Assembly (NCBI GenBank): GCA_036785325.1
Contig: JAXIVH010000064.1
Location: 1-64,000, forward strand
DNA: 64,000 nucleotides
Reading direction: 5' to 3'
DNA from: Urophycis tenuis
Taxonomy: Eukaryota; Chordata; Actinopteri; Gadiformes; Phycidae
Shown here: piece after piece, positions 20,420 to 31,393 of the stretch
Layout of the letters: each line of letters begins with the position of its first letter
How positions within the stretch are numbered: the stretch's first letter is position 1
The notes under the pieces: generated by a model
What the model was told of the DNA's origin: nothing
The model's input: only the letters and a program-made list of their open reading frames with translations
Databases searched by the model: none
Position numbers and translations under genes: made by a program

Positions 20420-21025
20420 ACTAACATATTATTGTGCAGAATAAAGGTTATTATCGCTTCCGGTCGGTCGAGTGAACGCTGGCACGACTTGCTGCCGCTG
20501 CTCGCCGATAGCCTTTAAGCTAATTTTATGGTCCACATATGACCTAATCATATTGTCGTATTATTATCGTACACTTGCCCTCTCTGCAATACTTCCACGA
20601 TTCGCACTATCGTCTGTGAGTCTTCACTAGGCTACCAGTAGCTCACCTGCCCTGCACTGGACCCTCACCTGGCGCTTCACCTGGCGTTTCTGGCCTTCTA
20701 CGCTACCCGAGCCCTCATCAACAATGTGGACCGGTAGGACATACATCCTGCTTATCTGCATCTGGCTCCGTCTGCTGCCCGTTCACCTGCAAGTGGCGGG
20801 CCTGCTTCAGTACTCGGCCACTGACCTGCTCCAGCTGCTCTGTCACTCGCCTGGACCTGCACCAGAGGCACTCCACCTTCACCCGGACATCATCTTCCAG
20901 CCTCGCCGGAGATACATCAACCCCGCTGGAATAACAACCATAACAACTCAACAGCTATAAAATCCATCTGGTCCAGCTCTCGACGTCGCCCTCCACGCTC
21001 CACCTGCTGGGCTGTCGACCACAGC

Positions 21026-21982
21026 GTGTTAGCCCGCCTGGCTTGGTCGGCTAGCACCACCATCAGCTGCGACAACACCTCACTCAACTTTGCGCTTCTC
21101 AACATCCGCTCACTGACACGTAAGGGACATCTCATCCAGGACCTCATCACCGACCGTATGCTGGACTTTCTTTGTTTAACCAAGAGCTGGCAACAGCCCC
21201 AAGATTACTCTCTGTTGAACGAATCCACTCCAAGTGGGTTTGTTTACATCTGTCAACCCCGTGGCTCCGGCCGGGGAGGAGGTCTCGCGATAATCTATCG
21301 CAAGAACTGGAAGGTCTTGCCGGTGTCCGCACCAGTCTCCAGCTCATTCGAGTCCACTGTCTGTGAGTTGTCCGGTCCCACTCGAACCATTATTGAAACT
21401 GTTTACCGTCCCCCAAAACCGGATAGTGACTTCCTGATTGACTTTGCTGCTTTTCTCACCCATCTATCCTCTCTCTCACCAAACTTAATACTGCTGGGTG
21501 ATTTCAATATCCACATGGACAATACCAATCTGCCTCTCACTAAAGACTTCTCCTCCTGCTTAGATAGTTTTGGATGTCAGCAACTTACCACTATTCCCAC
21601 ACACTCCAAAGGACATATTCTGGACTTAATCTGCTGCTCTGGTTTCACCCCTCTCAACATAACAGCTGATGAACTCCCCATAACTGACCACTTTCTCCTC
21701 TCATTTACAGTAAAACTCACTCTCTCAATCTCTAAAACACCACGCCTCATTTATTTCCGGAACATAAAGAACATTAACCCCTCCATTCTCACTTCAAGTA
21801 TCCACTCTTCCCACCTCCTTGACATCAACAATCTGTCCACCCCCGATGACCTGGTCTCCCACTACAACACTGGTCTCCGTAATATTCTTGATTCTCTGGC
21901 TCCACTAAAAAACAGATCTGTCTCTTTCACCATCTCCGCCCCCTGGTTCACCCCCGATCTCCGACTCATGAAAACCAAATGA
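21026..21982 (+). pseudogene. L2-type LINE APE endonuclease domain
   Basis: 318 codons are open. Motifs in order: FALLNIRSLTRKGHLIQD, LDFLCLTKSW (where the usual TETW catalytic Glu reads as Lys), GRGGGLAIIYR, VYRPPKPDSDF, LLGDFNIHMDN, HILDLICC and ITDHFLLSF. The Asp, Asn and His of the active site remain, but the metal-binding Glu is lost, so the domain should be inactive. The enzyme normally nicks target DNA to prime reverse transcription. A stop at 21980-21982 falls in the linker (KTK then TGA, where LQR-type sequence continues). Confidence 0.85.
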
Positions 21983-22189
21983 TGACAACTGGAACGACTG
22001 TATAGGAAAACTGGTCTCACTATTGCCACTATTGACTCCATTGCCAGCACCAAAACACACTACTACTCCAGCTTAATCACTGCCTATCAAGGCAACTCTA
22101 AGTCACTTTTCTCCCTACTCAACAATACCACCAAACCCCAGAACTCTCTCCCCCCTCACCTCTACACGATCTCCTTCTGCAATGCCATC

Positions 22190-23460
22190 ATGTCATTTTT
22201 CAGAGAAAAAATCATGAACATCCACCAGAACCTGGGATCAATGCCTCACCTCAGCCGACCTTCCCCACCTACTCACTCATTTTCCTCCTTCCATCTCCCA
22301 ACTCTCTCAGTAATCACAGAGCTCATCCGGAAATCCAAACCATCCACCTGTCAATTGGACCCCTTCCCAACCCCACTTGTCAAAACCTGCCTCCCTTCTC
22401 TGGTCTCCCTCATCTCCACAATCATCCACACCTCCCTCACCACTGGAACTGTCCCTACACCTTTCAAAACTGCTGCCATTACCCCTATTGTGAAAAAAAC
22501 CTGGTGCTGACCCTTCCAACTTCAACAACCTCCGTCCTATCTCCAACCTACCCTTCATGTCCAAAATCCTTGAAAAAACAGTTGCCTCCCAGCTCCATTC
22601 TCACCTATCCCACAACAATCTGTATGAACAGTTCAAGTCCGGTTTCCGCCCCCTCCATAGCACTGAAACAGTACTCATCAAAATCACCAATGACCTCCTC
22701 ATGGCTTCTGACTCTGGACTACTCACCATCCTCATCCTCCTCGACCTAAGTGCAGCTTTTGACACCATCTCCCATGCCACCCTCCTCAGCAGGCTGTCAT
22801 CCATTGGCATCACCCACACTCCCCTGGACTGGTTTACATTACTTACATTACTTCTCTGGCCGCACTCAGTTCATTCAACTGAAGTCTCTCAAATCCACCC
22901 CCTCCCCCGTCACCTCAGGTGTGCCCCAGGGCTCTGTCCTGGGGCCCCTCCTCTTCATCATCTACCTCCTTCCCCTTGGCAATATCTTCCGCAAATTCAA
23001 CATCCACTTCCACTGCTATGCCGATGACACCCAGCTCTACCTCACCACTAAACCTTCGTCCTCCCTCCCGCCCACCTCACTCACCGATTGCATCTCTGAA
23101 ATAAAAGCCTGGTTCACCCAAAACTTCCTTAAATCAAACAGTAGTAAAAATCCACCCTATCCAAAACCAACAGCTCCTCCGTCTCGCCCTCCCCCCAGGT
23201 TAAGAGTCTGGGTGTCATCCGCGACAGCACACTATCCTTTCAGTCCCATATCAATAACATTACCCGGTCTGCCTACTTCCACTTACGCAGCATTAACCGC
23301 CTCCGCCCCTCCCTTACCCCCCACACTGCCACCATTCTTGTCCACAGCCTCGTCACCTCCCACCTGGACTATTGTAACTCTCTCCTCTTTGGCCTCCCTC
23401 AAAAATCACTCGATAAACTTCAACTGGTCCAGAACTCAGCTGTCCGCATTATAACAAGAA
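22190..23460 (+). pseudogene. L2-type LINE reverse transcriptase, at least three frameshifts
   Basis: Consecutive frames 22190-22510, 22557-22840, 22750-23140 and beyond carry KSKPSTCQLDPFPTPLVK, KSGFRPLHSTETVLIKIT, LDLSAAFDTISHATLL, SGVPQGSVLGPLLFIIYLLP, the catalytic FHCYADDTQLYL and, later, out-of-frame C-terminal motifs to about 23830. The catalytic Asp pair is present but no continuous ORF exists. Confidence 0.85.
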
Positions 23461-23942
23461 CCCCCTCCATCCACCACATCACCCCTATCCTCCAACAGCT
23501 CCTGTTCAGTTCCGCATTCAATAGAAGATTCTCCTGGTCACATTCAAGGCCCTTCACAATCTCGCCCCCCCCATATTTGTCAGACCTCCTCCATGTTCCC
23601 ACCCCCTCCCGCTCTCTCAGATCCTCTTCTGCCTTACACCTATCTATACCCTCCGCCCGCCTCACCACCATGGGGAGCAGAGCATTCAGCCGCTCTGCCC
23701 CCCGACTCTGGAACTCTCTACCACCCCTACTCAGGAACATCGACTCACTCCCCCACTTCAAATCCCAACTCATCTGTTTAAAACTGCCTATTCTGTTTAA
23801 TGCACTTCCCTGTCCAAGCCCTTTTGTTTTTTGATTGTTGTTTTCTTGTTGTAATGTTCCTTATTCTGTGTTTTTATTTATTGTTGCTTTTATCTACTAT
23901 GTGTACGGTGACCTTGAGTGTCCAGAAAGGTGCCTTCTAAAT

Positions 23943-23995
23943 AAAATTGATTATTATTATTATTATTAATATTATTATTATTATTATTATTAATA
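23943..23995. repeat. (TTA)n tail of the L2
   Basis: An ATTATT repeat directly after AATAAAATTG, the usual 3' end of this LINE type. Confidence 0.9.
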
Positions 23996-24154
23996 TACTA
24001 CAAGAATCATTATTACATGTTTATATGATAATTATACTTTTGTTATACAATAATGGTGTTATCTTGTATACCACCAACTAGGTCAGATTTATTGTTATTT
24101 GCCTCCAAATTTCTACCAGCTGCACAATTCTACACACATTTTATTTATTTACAG

Positions 24155-24508
24155 GTGGATGAGGGCCCCTCTCCAATGCCTAGGTCATCAATGGCTCCAT
24201 GTGATGTGGTGTCTCCCAGCAATGTTTTAAAATTCTCCAGTATGGAGTATGTTATCTTCACTGACAGTGAGCTTGAGCAGGTGAGACGTTCATATTTTGA
24301 GAAGCAGAGACTTGGAAAAGAACAAGAGGTCACTTTGTTGAAGGAGCTTTACTGCCGCCTCGTCCGAAACACAATGACGAACATAATAGCCATTGCCCGA
24401 GCATCTGAGGACTGCCGTTATCCAACAAGGCATGAGGTTACTTCCATGGCTAAGCGCCTAGTGGAGTATTACCCAATGCTAAAGGACAACTCACCGGACA
24501 GTGTGTGG
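24155..24508 (+). pseudogene. SAMD3-like relic, exon with intact frame
   Basis: The acceptor is TTATTTACAG and the donor GTATGT. The frame is open over 118 codons and includes ELEQVRRSYFEKQRLGKEQE, LYCRLVRNTMTNIIAIAR and YPTRHEVTSMAKRLVEYYPM. It is helical, charged and of unknown function. It joins the next exon in phase 0 (W then EDVSKRLMKRL). Confidence 0.6.
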
Positions 24509-24593
24509 GTATGTACCAATTCTTGTCATTATCGTTTTAGAGAATGAAAATGGTGTTGCTTTGCCTGTCTAAATGAGAAGTATATCTTTACAG

Positions 24594-24849
24594 GAAGATG
24601 TGTCTAAGAGACTCATGAAGAGACTTTCAAACATTAAAAGTCCTGTCAAATCCAAATCCAAAGCTCCACCTGCCAAGAAGCAACGCCAAGTTGGGGATGC
24701 TGACCAGAGTCTTAGCTCTACCTTCCATATTTGTGATTCCATCGCTTCAACGCTCATGTTGGAAACATCACCCAGGATGAGTATCCCAAAAAGGGCGAAC
24801 CAAGTATCCCAACCGGGGGACAGCGAAGACGAGTCCTTCACACTCACAG
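24594..24849 (+). pseudogene. SAMD3-like relic, basic-linker exon
   Basis: The acceptor is CTTTACAG and the donor GTATTT, 256 nt. It encodes EDVSKRLMKRLSNIKSPVKS followed by a Lys/Pro-rich linker that could be a nuclear localisation signal, then a Ser-rich acidic stretch. The phase-1 end matches the next exon at 26762. Confidence 0.6.
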
Positions 24850-25048
24850 GTATTTTACATTTCACTTGCATGTCAAACTATTCAGATTGTTTCAGGTAAT
24901 ATAGTTAAAGTGGTGGGTTGCATTTTATTGTACTACAGTCTGACTGCACTGCAGTCTTTTCTTTCCTTGATTTTCAACCAGTATGCCATCAGAGGTCATT
25001 AGCTGTATGGATGTGGAAAATTGACCACTAGTCTCATAAAATAATCTA

Positions 25049-26607
25049 CACTATCGGTCAAAAGTTTTTGATCACTTTAAATTCTCTTGTTATCAATAGA
25101 ACCACACATAAGAGCATCAAACCATTGTAAACAGTACATGATGATATAGTCAGTAAGAAATGATGATTAGAAAATAAATTATGACTTTGTACTCCAGTCT
25201 TAGCCTTAACCAAAAAAGCCACCTTTTGCAGCAATTACAACCAGGCAGATCTCTAATGGTCCCAACCCTCATGCTGCCTCCACCGTGCTTGACAGATGAC
25301 GTGAAGTATCTGTCTAACATCTGATTTGGTAAAACAAGATTTGTATTAGGCCTGCATAATATCAGCAAAATGTGCGATGTGCGATCACACTGTTCAATAT
25401 TGCGATGACGATATGACTTGCGATAAATAAGAAAAGAATAAAAAAGAAAGTAAAATTTTGGTTATGGTGAATACGAATGAATACGAATGAATTTAAACGT
25501 ATGAATTTACACACATTTGCATATTGTGACGTCACTGACTGCGTCTCCAACCCGTAAAAGTTTAGTGGTCTCCTTGACAGTCGACACGTCACGTCATAGC
25601 AGTGTCAAAGATATTTCAATGCAATGTTTTATGTAGGACCTATTACTACGGTGCCTGAACCCAAAGTTATAACTATAGCCTTCTATAACTTTGAACAGTG
25701 ACCGCAAACATTTTCTTTACTGCAGCCGCAGCCATCATAACAGACAAGCGCGAACCATTGATGAAATTAAGCGAATATAAAAGAAAGAACATAGCCTACG
25801 TGTGTATGTGGGCAATTTATATTTGCAATACTTACTAAAATATAATTATTATTTTTAATTATTGTTTGAAGAGAAACAAAACAACGGTCGGTCTTAATGC
25901 AAGTTTACAACCGGCAAGTCGGTCGAAATAAAAGGGAAAACAAATAAACATGGGTCGGTCCTAAATTGACAGGGTCGGTCGGGTTACTGCAAACCAGAAT
26001 ATTTTGAAGGATGGCCAGAGTGTGCGTGGTGAACTTATCGTGAACTTATTACAGACCAGCTTTTGCGATGTGTTTATCGCGAATGTTCACATTGCGATGA
26101 TGTTGAAAATTCGATTAATCGTGCAGGCCTAATTTTTATAGCGTGAAAAGTGAAGAAGGAAGGCAACCATACCCATGCCATGCATCTATTTCCTGTCCCC
26201 TAATCAAATGATGTCCACATGGCGAGGGTAAGGTAGCCTTTCTTCTTCAAGACCACTTTTCACTCTTTATAAATCTCCAATTTTACCACCACCTCTTATG
26301 TTGGACCTATACTTCATGCCATCTGTCAAGGCGGAGGCAGTGTGAAGGTCTGGGACCATTAGGTTACCTAGGAATTCTGACAGCTAGAAAACCCAAGGCC
26401 TGCCAGGCTGTAATTTCTACAAAAGGTGGCTTGTTTTTGATGAAGGCCAAGTTTGACATACAAAGTAATAATTTCCATTAAAATCAGTATTTCTTACTCT
26501 GACAGTGTTGTCATCGTCCTGACAATGTTTACATCTATTTGCTCAATTATCTCATGTGTGTTAAAACAATAGAATTTAAAGGGATCACAAACTTTTGACC
26601 AGCAGTG
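25049..26607. mobile_element. Tc1/mariner-like element, decayed, with a nested MITE
   Basis: The left end CACTATCGGTCAAAAG and right end CTTTTGACCAGCAGTG are inverted repeats, extended inside by TTTAAATTCT. Both ends are flanked by TA. Internal transposase sequence is mostly lost; scattered fragments such as GCCACCTTTTGCAGCAATTAC remain. Most of the middle is a hAT MITE. Confidence 0.75.
25347..26131. mobile_element. hAT-type MITE (TAGGCCTGCA ends)
   Basis: The ends TAGGCCTGCA and TGCAGGCCTA are inverted repeats. The flanks ATTTGTAT (25339-25346) and ATTTTTAT (26132-26139) match in 7 of 8 bases. 785 bp, containing repeated GCGATG phrases near both ends; no ORF of note. Confidence 0.8.
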
Positions 26608-26761
26608 TATGTTTGTGGTAAGCAGCCATTCCAGTGAAATACAATGGAAGGCCTGTATTCTCCAGTGAAAGCCCACCATTGGCCTAGTTGAACTGGTTCT
26701 GTGATGGCAAATGTGAGTGCTTCTGCTTTACTGTGATAGTTTGTTTCTCTATTATTTGCAG

Positions 26762-26979
26762 TTCCTGAGCCTATGGATAGTGAGAAGACGCAGGTGCGAC
26801 ATTATTGCACACTGCAAACGATGTTCAAGTGAAAGAAGCCTAATAAGGCTGCTGTCTCACAACTGCTCAACCTAGAGTTTCCATCTCGTAGAATGTTTAT
26901 TGATTCGGATACCATCAGAGAGCAAGATAGGCCTGCCAAGATACTTGAGGCCTACCCTTGCTTCCGGGATCTTGACCAT
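26762..26979 (+). pseudogene. SAMD3-like relic, exon with one nonsense codon
   Basis: The acceptor is TTTGCAG and the donor GTAAGA. The frame encodes VPEPMDSEKTQVRHYCTLQT, a TGA in the MFK-stop-KK context (about 26833), then AAVSQLLNLEFPSRRMFIDS and DRPAKILEAYPCFRDLDH. Apart from that codon it is intact. Confidence 0.6.
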
Positions 26980-27121
26980 GTAAGACAACCTTATCATCCG
27001 TACAGCTCTCCTTTCTCCATCCCTCTCTCTCTGCCTCTTTCTCTCATCATCCTATCCTATCCCGGTTATTACTTTTAAAACAGTTGTTCATTTTCTTTGT
27101 TGTGTTTCCTTTCCATTTCAG

Positions 27122-27269
27122 ATCATGGACGAGTTTCGTCAAATTGTTGAAATGGACAACATAGACTTCTTGAAAGACTTGAGAGAAAGATGGGATATGT
27201 TCTAAGGTTGGGTCCAATACTATGGAGTGGTAAAGCATTTACTGAAGCCATGCTTGACCATGGACGGCG
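27122..27269 (+). pseudogene. SAMD3-like relic, exon with one nonsense codon
   Basis: The acceptor is TTTCAG and the donor GTGAGT, 148 nt. It encodes IMDEFRQIVEMDNIDFLKDL, then a TAA after WDMF (about 27207), then GWVQYYGVVKHLLKPCLTMD. A further exon begins at 27360 (VEHAIAVFTAALSIKLKG). Confidence 0.6.
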
Positions 27270-27480
27270 GTGAGTTATATGGTGTGGTGGGTTTAGCGAT
27301 GGGAATACTGAGTTCAGTGTTTGTTTCTCATATCTGATTTTTGTTTTCTTTTCATTTAGTTGAACATGCCATCGCCGTCTTCACCGCAGCTCTTTCCATC
27401 AAACTCAAAGGCACGCAGCCAGGCAATTATCCATGTTTTAACGGTGTGTCAAAATTCACTCATGTTTCTTTTGTAAGGGC

Positions 27481-27809
27481 TGTCACGAGTTGCTGAGGGG
27501 TTGGACCCAAGTGCAGAGAGGCGAGGCAGGCAGGAGTACTTTTGCTCTTTTAATTGAAAACTAAGGCAAAGATACAGGAACAGACAGATGACAACTCACA
27601 TGAACGGCGACGACACCAAACAACGACGAGACTCGGACAAAGACTGAACAGAAGACAGGACTTAAATACACCAAGACTAATTACAAACCCAAGACAGGTG
27701 AGGGAACAAGACACAGGTAAACACGATGGGGCAATCACCGAGGGAAACAGGACACAGGGGAAACAGAACAAACCAATGAAAACATAGAACACAGACACAG
27801 ATCATGACA
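27481..27809. mobile_element. Dispersed repeat with TGTCA ends, family unknown
   Basis: Starts TGTCACGAGTTGCTGAGGGG and ends GATCATGACA, weak inverted ends. Its phrases (GGACCCAAGTGCAGAG, GACTTAAATACACCAAGAC) are ones I associate with a very common fish repeat. No target duplication was confirmed. It ends the SAMD3-like relic. Confidence 0.45.
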
Positions 27810-28022
27810 AGCGTTGCCATGGCGCTCACCTGCCTTGAGTAAAATACCGTTAGACTACGCTGTTTCTGCTCTGTCATTTATACACCATTAAGACATAAGT
27901 TACTTCTCCAACTAATTAGTTTAGACTGTTTGTTTCTTTGTTTTCTTTAATGACACACAGACAGACATTCGGTCGGAGACACCACCCAGACGTACTTCAG
28001 ACCAGGAAGAGTTAGCAGAGGC

Positions 28023-28260
28023 CATTCCCAGAAAACATTAGTTTTATCAAGTTACATAATGATCACATAATGTGTTCTATTCTTTGGACTCACCTTGTAA
28101 TGTGTCTCAGACTATTTAGTTGATAAAGTCTTGTTCTTTGTCTCCAGAAAGAGAGAAGTGACTCCACCTTGTGTGACTTCTGCTTGGGTTTCAAACGTAG
28201 CGTGTGTTTCCTGAACAAGACTGTTCCTCTCACAGCACAGGATACCTAAACGCTCCACCC
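28023..28260 (-). pseudogene. Promoter and first-exon relic of a TRIM gene copy
   Basis: The region 28023-28180 matches the start of the TRIM gene at 46479-46790 on the same strand. Shared features are the start region (here MASANSSWSE), the untranslated exon with TTTGTCTCCA and its GTGAGT donor at 28088-28093, and the intervening GTTTTCT phrase. Here the splice acceptor CTAG before the start codon reads CTGG, and the coding exon diverges after about ten codons with no RING sequence. It is a truncated duplicate with only the 5' end left. Confidence 0.6.
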
Positions 28261-28282
28261 TGAGAGCTGAGACAACAGACTG

Positions 28283-28334
28283 GAGTCATGTGGTTTAGGG
28301 GAAAGGAGAAGCTTTCCCCTAAACCACGTGACTC
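28283..28334. repeat. 23-bp inverted repeat, 6-nt loop
   Basis: Arms 28283-28305 and 28312-28334 pair with one mismatch; the core is TGGTTTAGGGGAAAG. A single arm (ACTGGAGTCA..TGGTTTAGGGG) recurs at about 52780-52802, so the hairpin is a local snap-back of a dispersed sequence. Confidence 0.85.
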
Positions 28335-28429
28335 TCTGTGTCTCTCTCTCTCGCTCTCCGTGAATATATACTGTATATATATATTACCACGGAGTATTAG
28401 GGCCACATTAAGATTTTGTTTTCATTTGA

Positions 28430-28605
28430 TTATGAGAATAAAGTCATGTAATGCATATGTAATTAACTACAAGAACAAAGATGTACATATTGAATAAATT
28501 ACGAGAATAAAGTTGTACATATTGAATTAATTACTAGAATAAAGTTAAACATATTTAATTCACTATGAGAATAAAGTCGTACATATTGAATTAACTACGA
28601 GAAGA
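28430..28605. repeat. 32-bp minisatellite, about 5 copies
   Basis: The unit begins GAGAATAAAGTTGTACAT and ends AATTAACTAC, with variation between copies. Confidence 0.8.
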
Positions 28606-29046
28606 AAAGTGATACACTGTGGACCCCCTACCCAGGACCACAGAGCGGGCCTGCTGGGGGGTCCCCTCTGTCTTGGGGGGTCACACACATTCAGACAGAA
28701 TACAGACTGTGGCGTATGGGGTCAGTCCTTCTTAACCCACCAGCCACTTTGACCCCCGGACTTCATTACCAGTGTTGGGTAGTAACACGTTATTAGTAAC
28801 GCAGTTACGTAACATGTTTTTTTTTTTCAGTAACGCGTTACGTAACGCATTGTTTTTTAAAATTCAGTAACTCCGTTCCCGTTACCGAATGGCGAACGCT
28901 ACGTTACTCCGTTCCTTTTGGTGAGGTTTTACAACGACACGCAGTTCCCGATCAATAAAGTTTGATTGAATTGAAAAACAAAGCTGTCGCCTCTAGCGTC
29001 ACACACACAATCAAACACGCACCCCAAAGATGACTGGACAGGTCAG

Positions 29047-29240
29047 TGCACGGCATGATGGCGAGCGAGAATGGGCAGATCAGTTTCTACTCTTGGAAAT
29101 ACTCAAAAAATTTTCAACTCGAGAGCAAAGGGGAAAACAACATTTCGGTAAGATATAAACTGTGCCCCGGGTCACAAATCCTCTGTACGGCGAAAAACAG
29201 CAACAGCAATCTGCTGAAGCACATCGAGAAGCGGCATGCA
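29047..29240 (+). pseudogene. BED zinc-finger exon of the hAT remnant
   Basis: From an ATG near 29055 the frame encodes MMASENGQISFYSWKYSKNF and then VRYKLCPGSQILCTAKNSNS, followed by NLLKHIEKRHAH. This is the BED layout (a Cys cluster, then H-x4-H), although the usual first Cys before KLCP reads Tyr. Coding runs into the CA tract and no transposase core follows. Confidence 0.65.
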
Positions 29241-29325
29241 CACACCCACTCACACACTCACACACGCACACGCACAAACACACACACACACACGCACACA
29301 CACACACACACACACGCACACACAC

Positions 29326-29372
<47 letters not shown>
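29231..29372. repeat. (CA)n microsatellite with GCA interruptions
   Basis: About 140 bp of CACACA inside the hAT remnant. Confidence 0.95.
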
Positions 29373-29375
<3 letters not shown>

Positions 29376-30044
29376 CACTCCGAGGAGGCGGAGCGAGGAC
29401 GCGGCGGAGGCGCCTCTGCCTCTCGCACGGCGGCGGCTCAGCGGCGCTCAGCCGGCCGACGTCGACGTCAGAATAATGTTGTCAGTTATTTATATCAGAA
29501 TGTCTGTATTTGCTTTTGAGCCACTTTAATTTTTGGCAGTTTGTTTTTGAATACCAAATAAGAAAAATAGCCTTGTTTAGCCAGTTTATAGCCTATGGCC
29601 TGACTGAAATAGATAGACATTGAAAAATACTTTGGTGTTTGTGTTGGTGCACAACAGATCATATTGCTTGGATGATTAGATTCAGTGATGTGGATGCAAA
29701 TGAATTGAAACGGTTGTATTATTTTGTATTATTCAGCATCAGTAAAGAACTGAAATGACGGCTAGAGGGGAACTCAATCAATCAACCTTAAGAGCATTGG
29801 AAGAACGTTTTACAGTAACTAAAAAGTTACTTTCTCAGTAACGCATTACTTTTTGGTTTAAGTAACTGAGTTACTAACTGAGTTACTTTTTTTTACAAAG
29901 TAACTAGTAACTGTAACTAGTTACTATTTTTCAGTAACTAGCACAACACTGTTCATTACTGCACACAGCGTCACTGAGGTCATTTACCTTATACGGTTTA
30001 TATTTTATGATTCAAAAATAACTTTTTTATGATAATAAAATACA

Positions 30045-31250
30045 ATGTTTATTCCTTATTTCTATTGCTTTTATCTGACTGTCTCTGGCTTTTTAACTGT
30101 ACTTTGTCGCCAGGATGTACAACCATGGTTTCAGATTTGCAGCCCTCTCACACCCAGACAGACCCAAACACACACACACACACATAATACAAACCACACA
30201 CACCATCTCAACATCATCACACACCATCTCCACCAACACACCACCCACAGGGATGAGGAGACGGGTGAGCAAGCTGGCCGATGTTCATCAGGCCTGCGTG
30301 CCCTGACCTTCCCCACCTCCAACAGGGTCAGGCAGAACACGGACCACTGGGCCAAACAGAACCCCAGCATCTTAAAAGAACACCACACCCTGGTTCTGAC
30401 AGCCCTCACACCCACAGGGTTCTGATTGGAGGAGGGCGCTCTTGAGGGGGCTGCCAGGTGGGCCCCGCGGCCCGGTACAGGAGACCGGCTCAAGCCCCCC
30501 GCCACCCTCTGTCAGGCACGCAGCCCACTGACAACTGGTACCCTAGATCCCTCCTCACCACCTCCTAGACCCCCCACCCATTTCACCTGGAGACCCCCGC
30601 ACCCAAAGCTATGACAGCTTCACCGGGTGCCAACTACCATCACATCACTCACATACTCCAAAGAATCCCCCCTTCAAGCCAAACACAAAGATGGCGCTGC
30701 TCCCTCTGGGCCTTGACAACAGGGAACAGGAGCGCAGCACGGCGGTGGCCCAACTAGGCTGCACTTCACCACAAGGCGTCAGGGAGAGAGAGAGAGGTAC
30801 CTGCAGGCCTCCCTCTGTGTCCCCGTCATGAATGACTCACATGGTTTAGCTGCACCACAGCAGGCCACACTACAACACCTCAACGCACACATCGCCACAC
30901 ATTTCAACACACTGTTGGAAAACACACCACCACCAGTTCCACACGATGCAAGATAACACACACTGGAAACAGCAACACACAGCTTAGATAATTGGGTAAA
31001 ACAGTTCATATAGATGAGGGGGTTAAGTCCCAACAGGGGTCCCCAAAGAATCAAAACACAGTCAATGTATCCCCCCTGTTCCACCTCACACCCCCTGCAG
31101 CTCAGCTGCTGGAGAGGGGTCTCAGCTTTATCCCCCCCAGGGCTCTGAGAAACAACAGCTTCTCAGAGACATTCTATGAACACATAGCCACACATAACCA
31201 CTCAACCAGCACCCTAGAAACACCCACCATTACTAAAGAACACACTTAAT
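30045..31250 (+). other. Low-complexity coding-like region, possible retroelement ORF relic
   Basis: Pro/His/Thr-rich open frames occur, and at 31060-31247 the stretch VSPLFHLTPPAAQLLERGLS followed by FIPPRALRNNSFSETF. The LLERGLSFIPP phrase resembles the LLxKGLSFxPTP signature near the start of some retroelement ORFs in fish, such as Penelope-like RTs. No RT motifs follow. Call by resemblance only. Confidence 0.3.
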
Positions 31251-31320
31251 GCACGCCTTCCAACCATTCAGGTTAAATACACAACTGACTTTTTACTTTG
31301 CTTTTTTCTTTGTGCATGCA

Positions 31321-31328
31321 GGCACACA

Positions 31329-31391
<63 letters not shown>
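31321..31391. repeat. (CA)n microsatellite
   Basis: About 70 bp of CA. Confidence 0.95.

Positions 31392-31393
<2 letters not shown>

Larger units (their letters stand above)
20459..23995 (+). mobile_element. L2-type LINE, about 3.5 kb, frameshifted
   Basis: A GC-richer 5' region (20459-21020) is followed by endonuclease (21026-21982), linker and reverse transcriptase pieces (22190-23460), a C-terminal region (23577-23834) and a (TTA)n tail. It lies in the intron of the SAMD3-like relic. Several frameshifts separate the pieces. Confidence 0.85.
19460..27450 (+). pseudogene. SAMD3-like uncharacterised fish gene, decayed multi-exon copy
   Basis: Exon-like blocks with correct splice sites and compatible phases occur at about 19460-19568 (plus 20283-20304 beyond a MITE), 24155-24508, 24594-24849, 26762-26979, 27122-27269 and from 27360. 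Joined conceptually they resemble a protein family widespread in fish genomes, often annotated as SAMD3-like. The evidence for the name is recollection of family patterns (the DLFPGPEHFLRRK block, VEYYPMLKDNS, QLLNLEF, IDSDTIREQDRPAKILEAYP, EHAIAVFTA), not a search. Two nonsense codons (about 26833 and 27207), the MITE inside the first exon, and the L2 and Tc1 insertions in introns show that it is a relic. Function unknown. Confidence 0.55.
28770..29951 (+). mobile_element. hAT element remnant with BED-finger exon
   Basis: The ends CAGTGTTGGG and CACAACACTG are imperfect inverted repeats. The flanks TTCATTAC (28762-28769 and 29952-29959) are identical over 8 bp. Internal subterminal GTAACGCGTTAC-like repeats are typical. 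The middle keeps one BED-finger exon and a long CA tract; the transposase core is deleted. Confidence 0.88.

Noticed and set aside
29231..29519. Long Thr/His-repeat ORFs over CA tracts (also near 31.3, 33.8, 35.2-35.8, 47.3, 58.5 and 59.7-60.9 kb)
   Set aside because: All six frames of a pure dinucleotide repeat can stay open; composition is that of the repeat and no domain is present.
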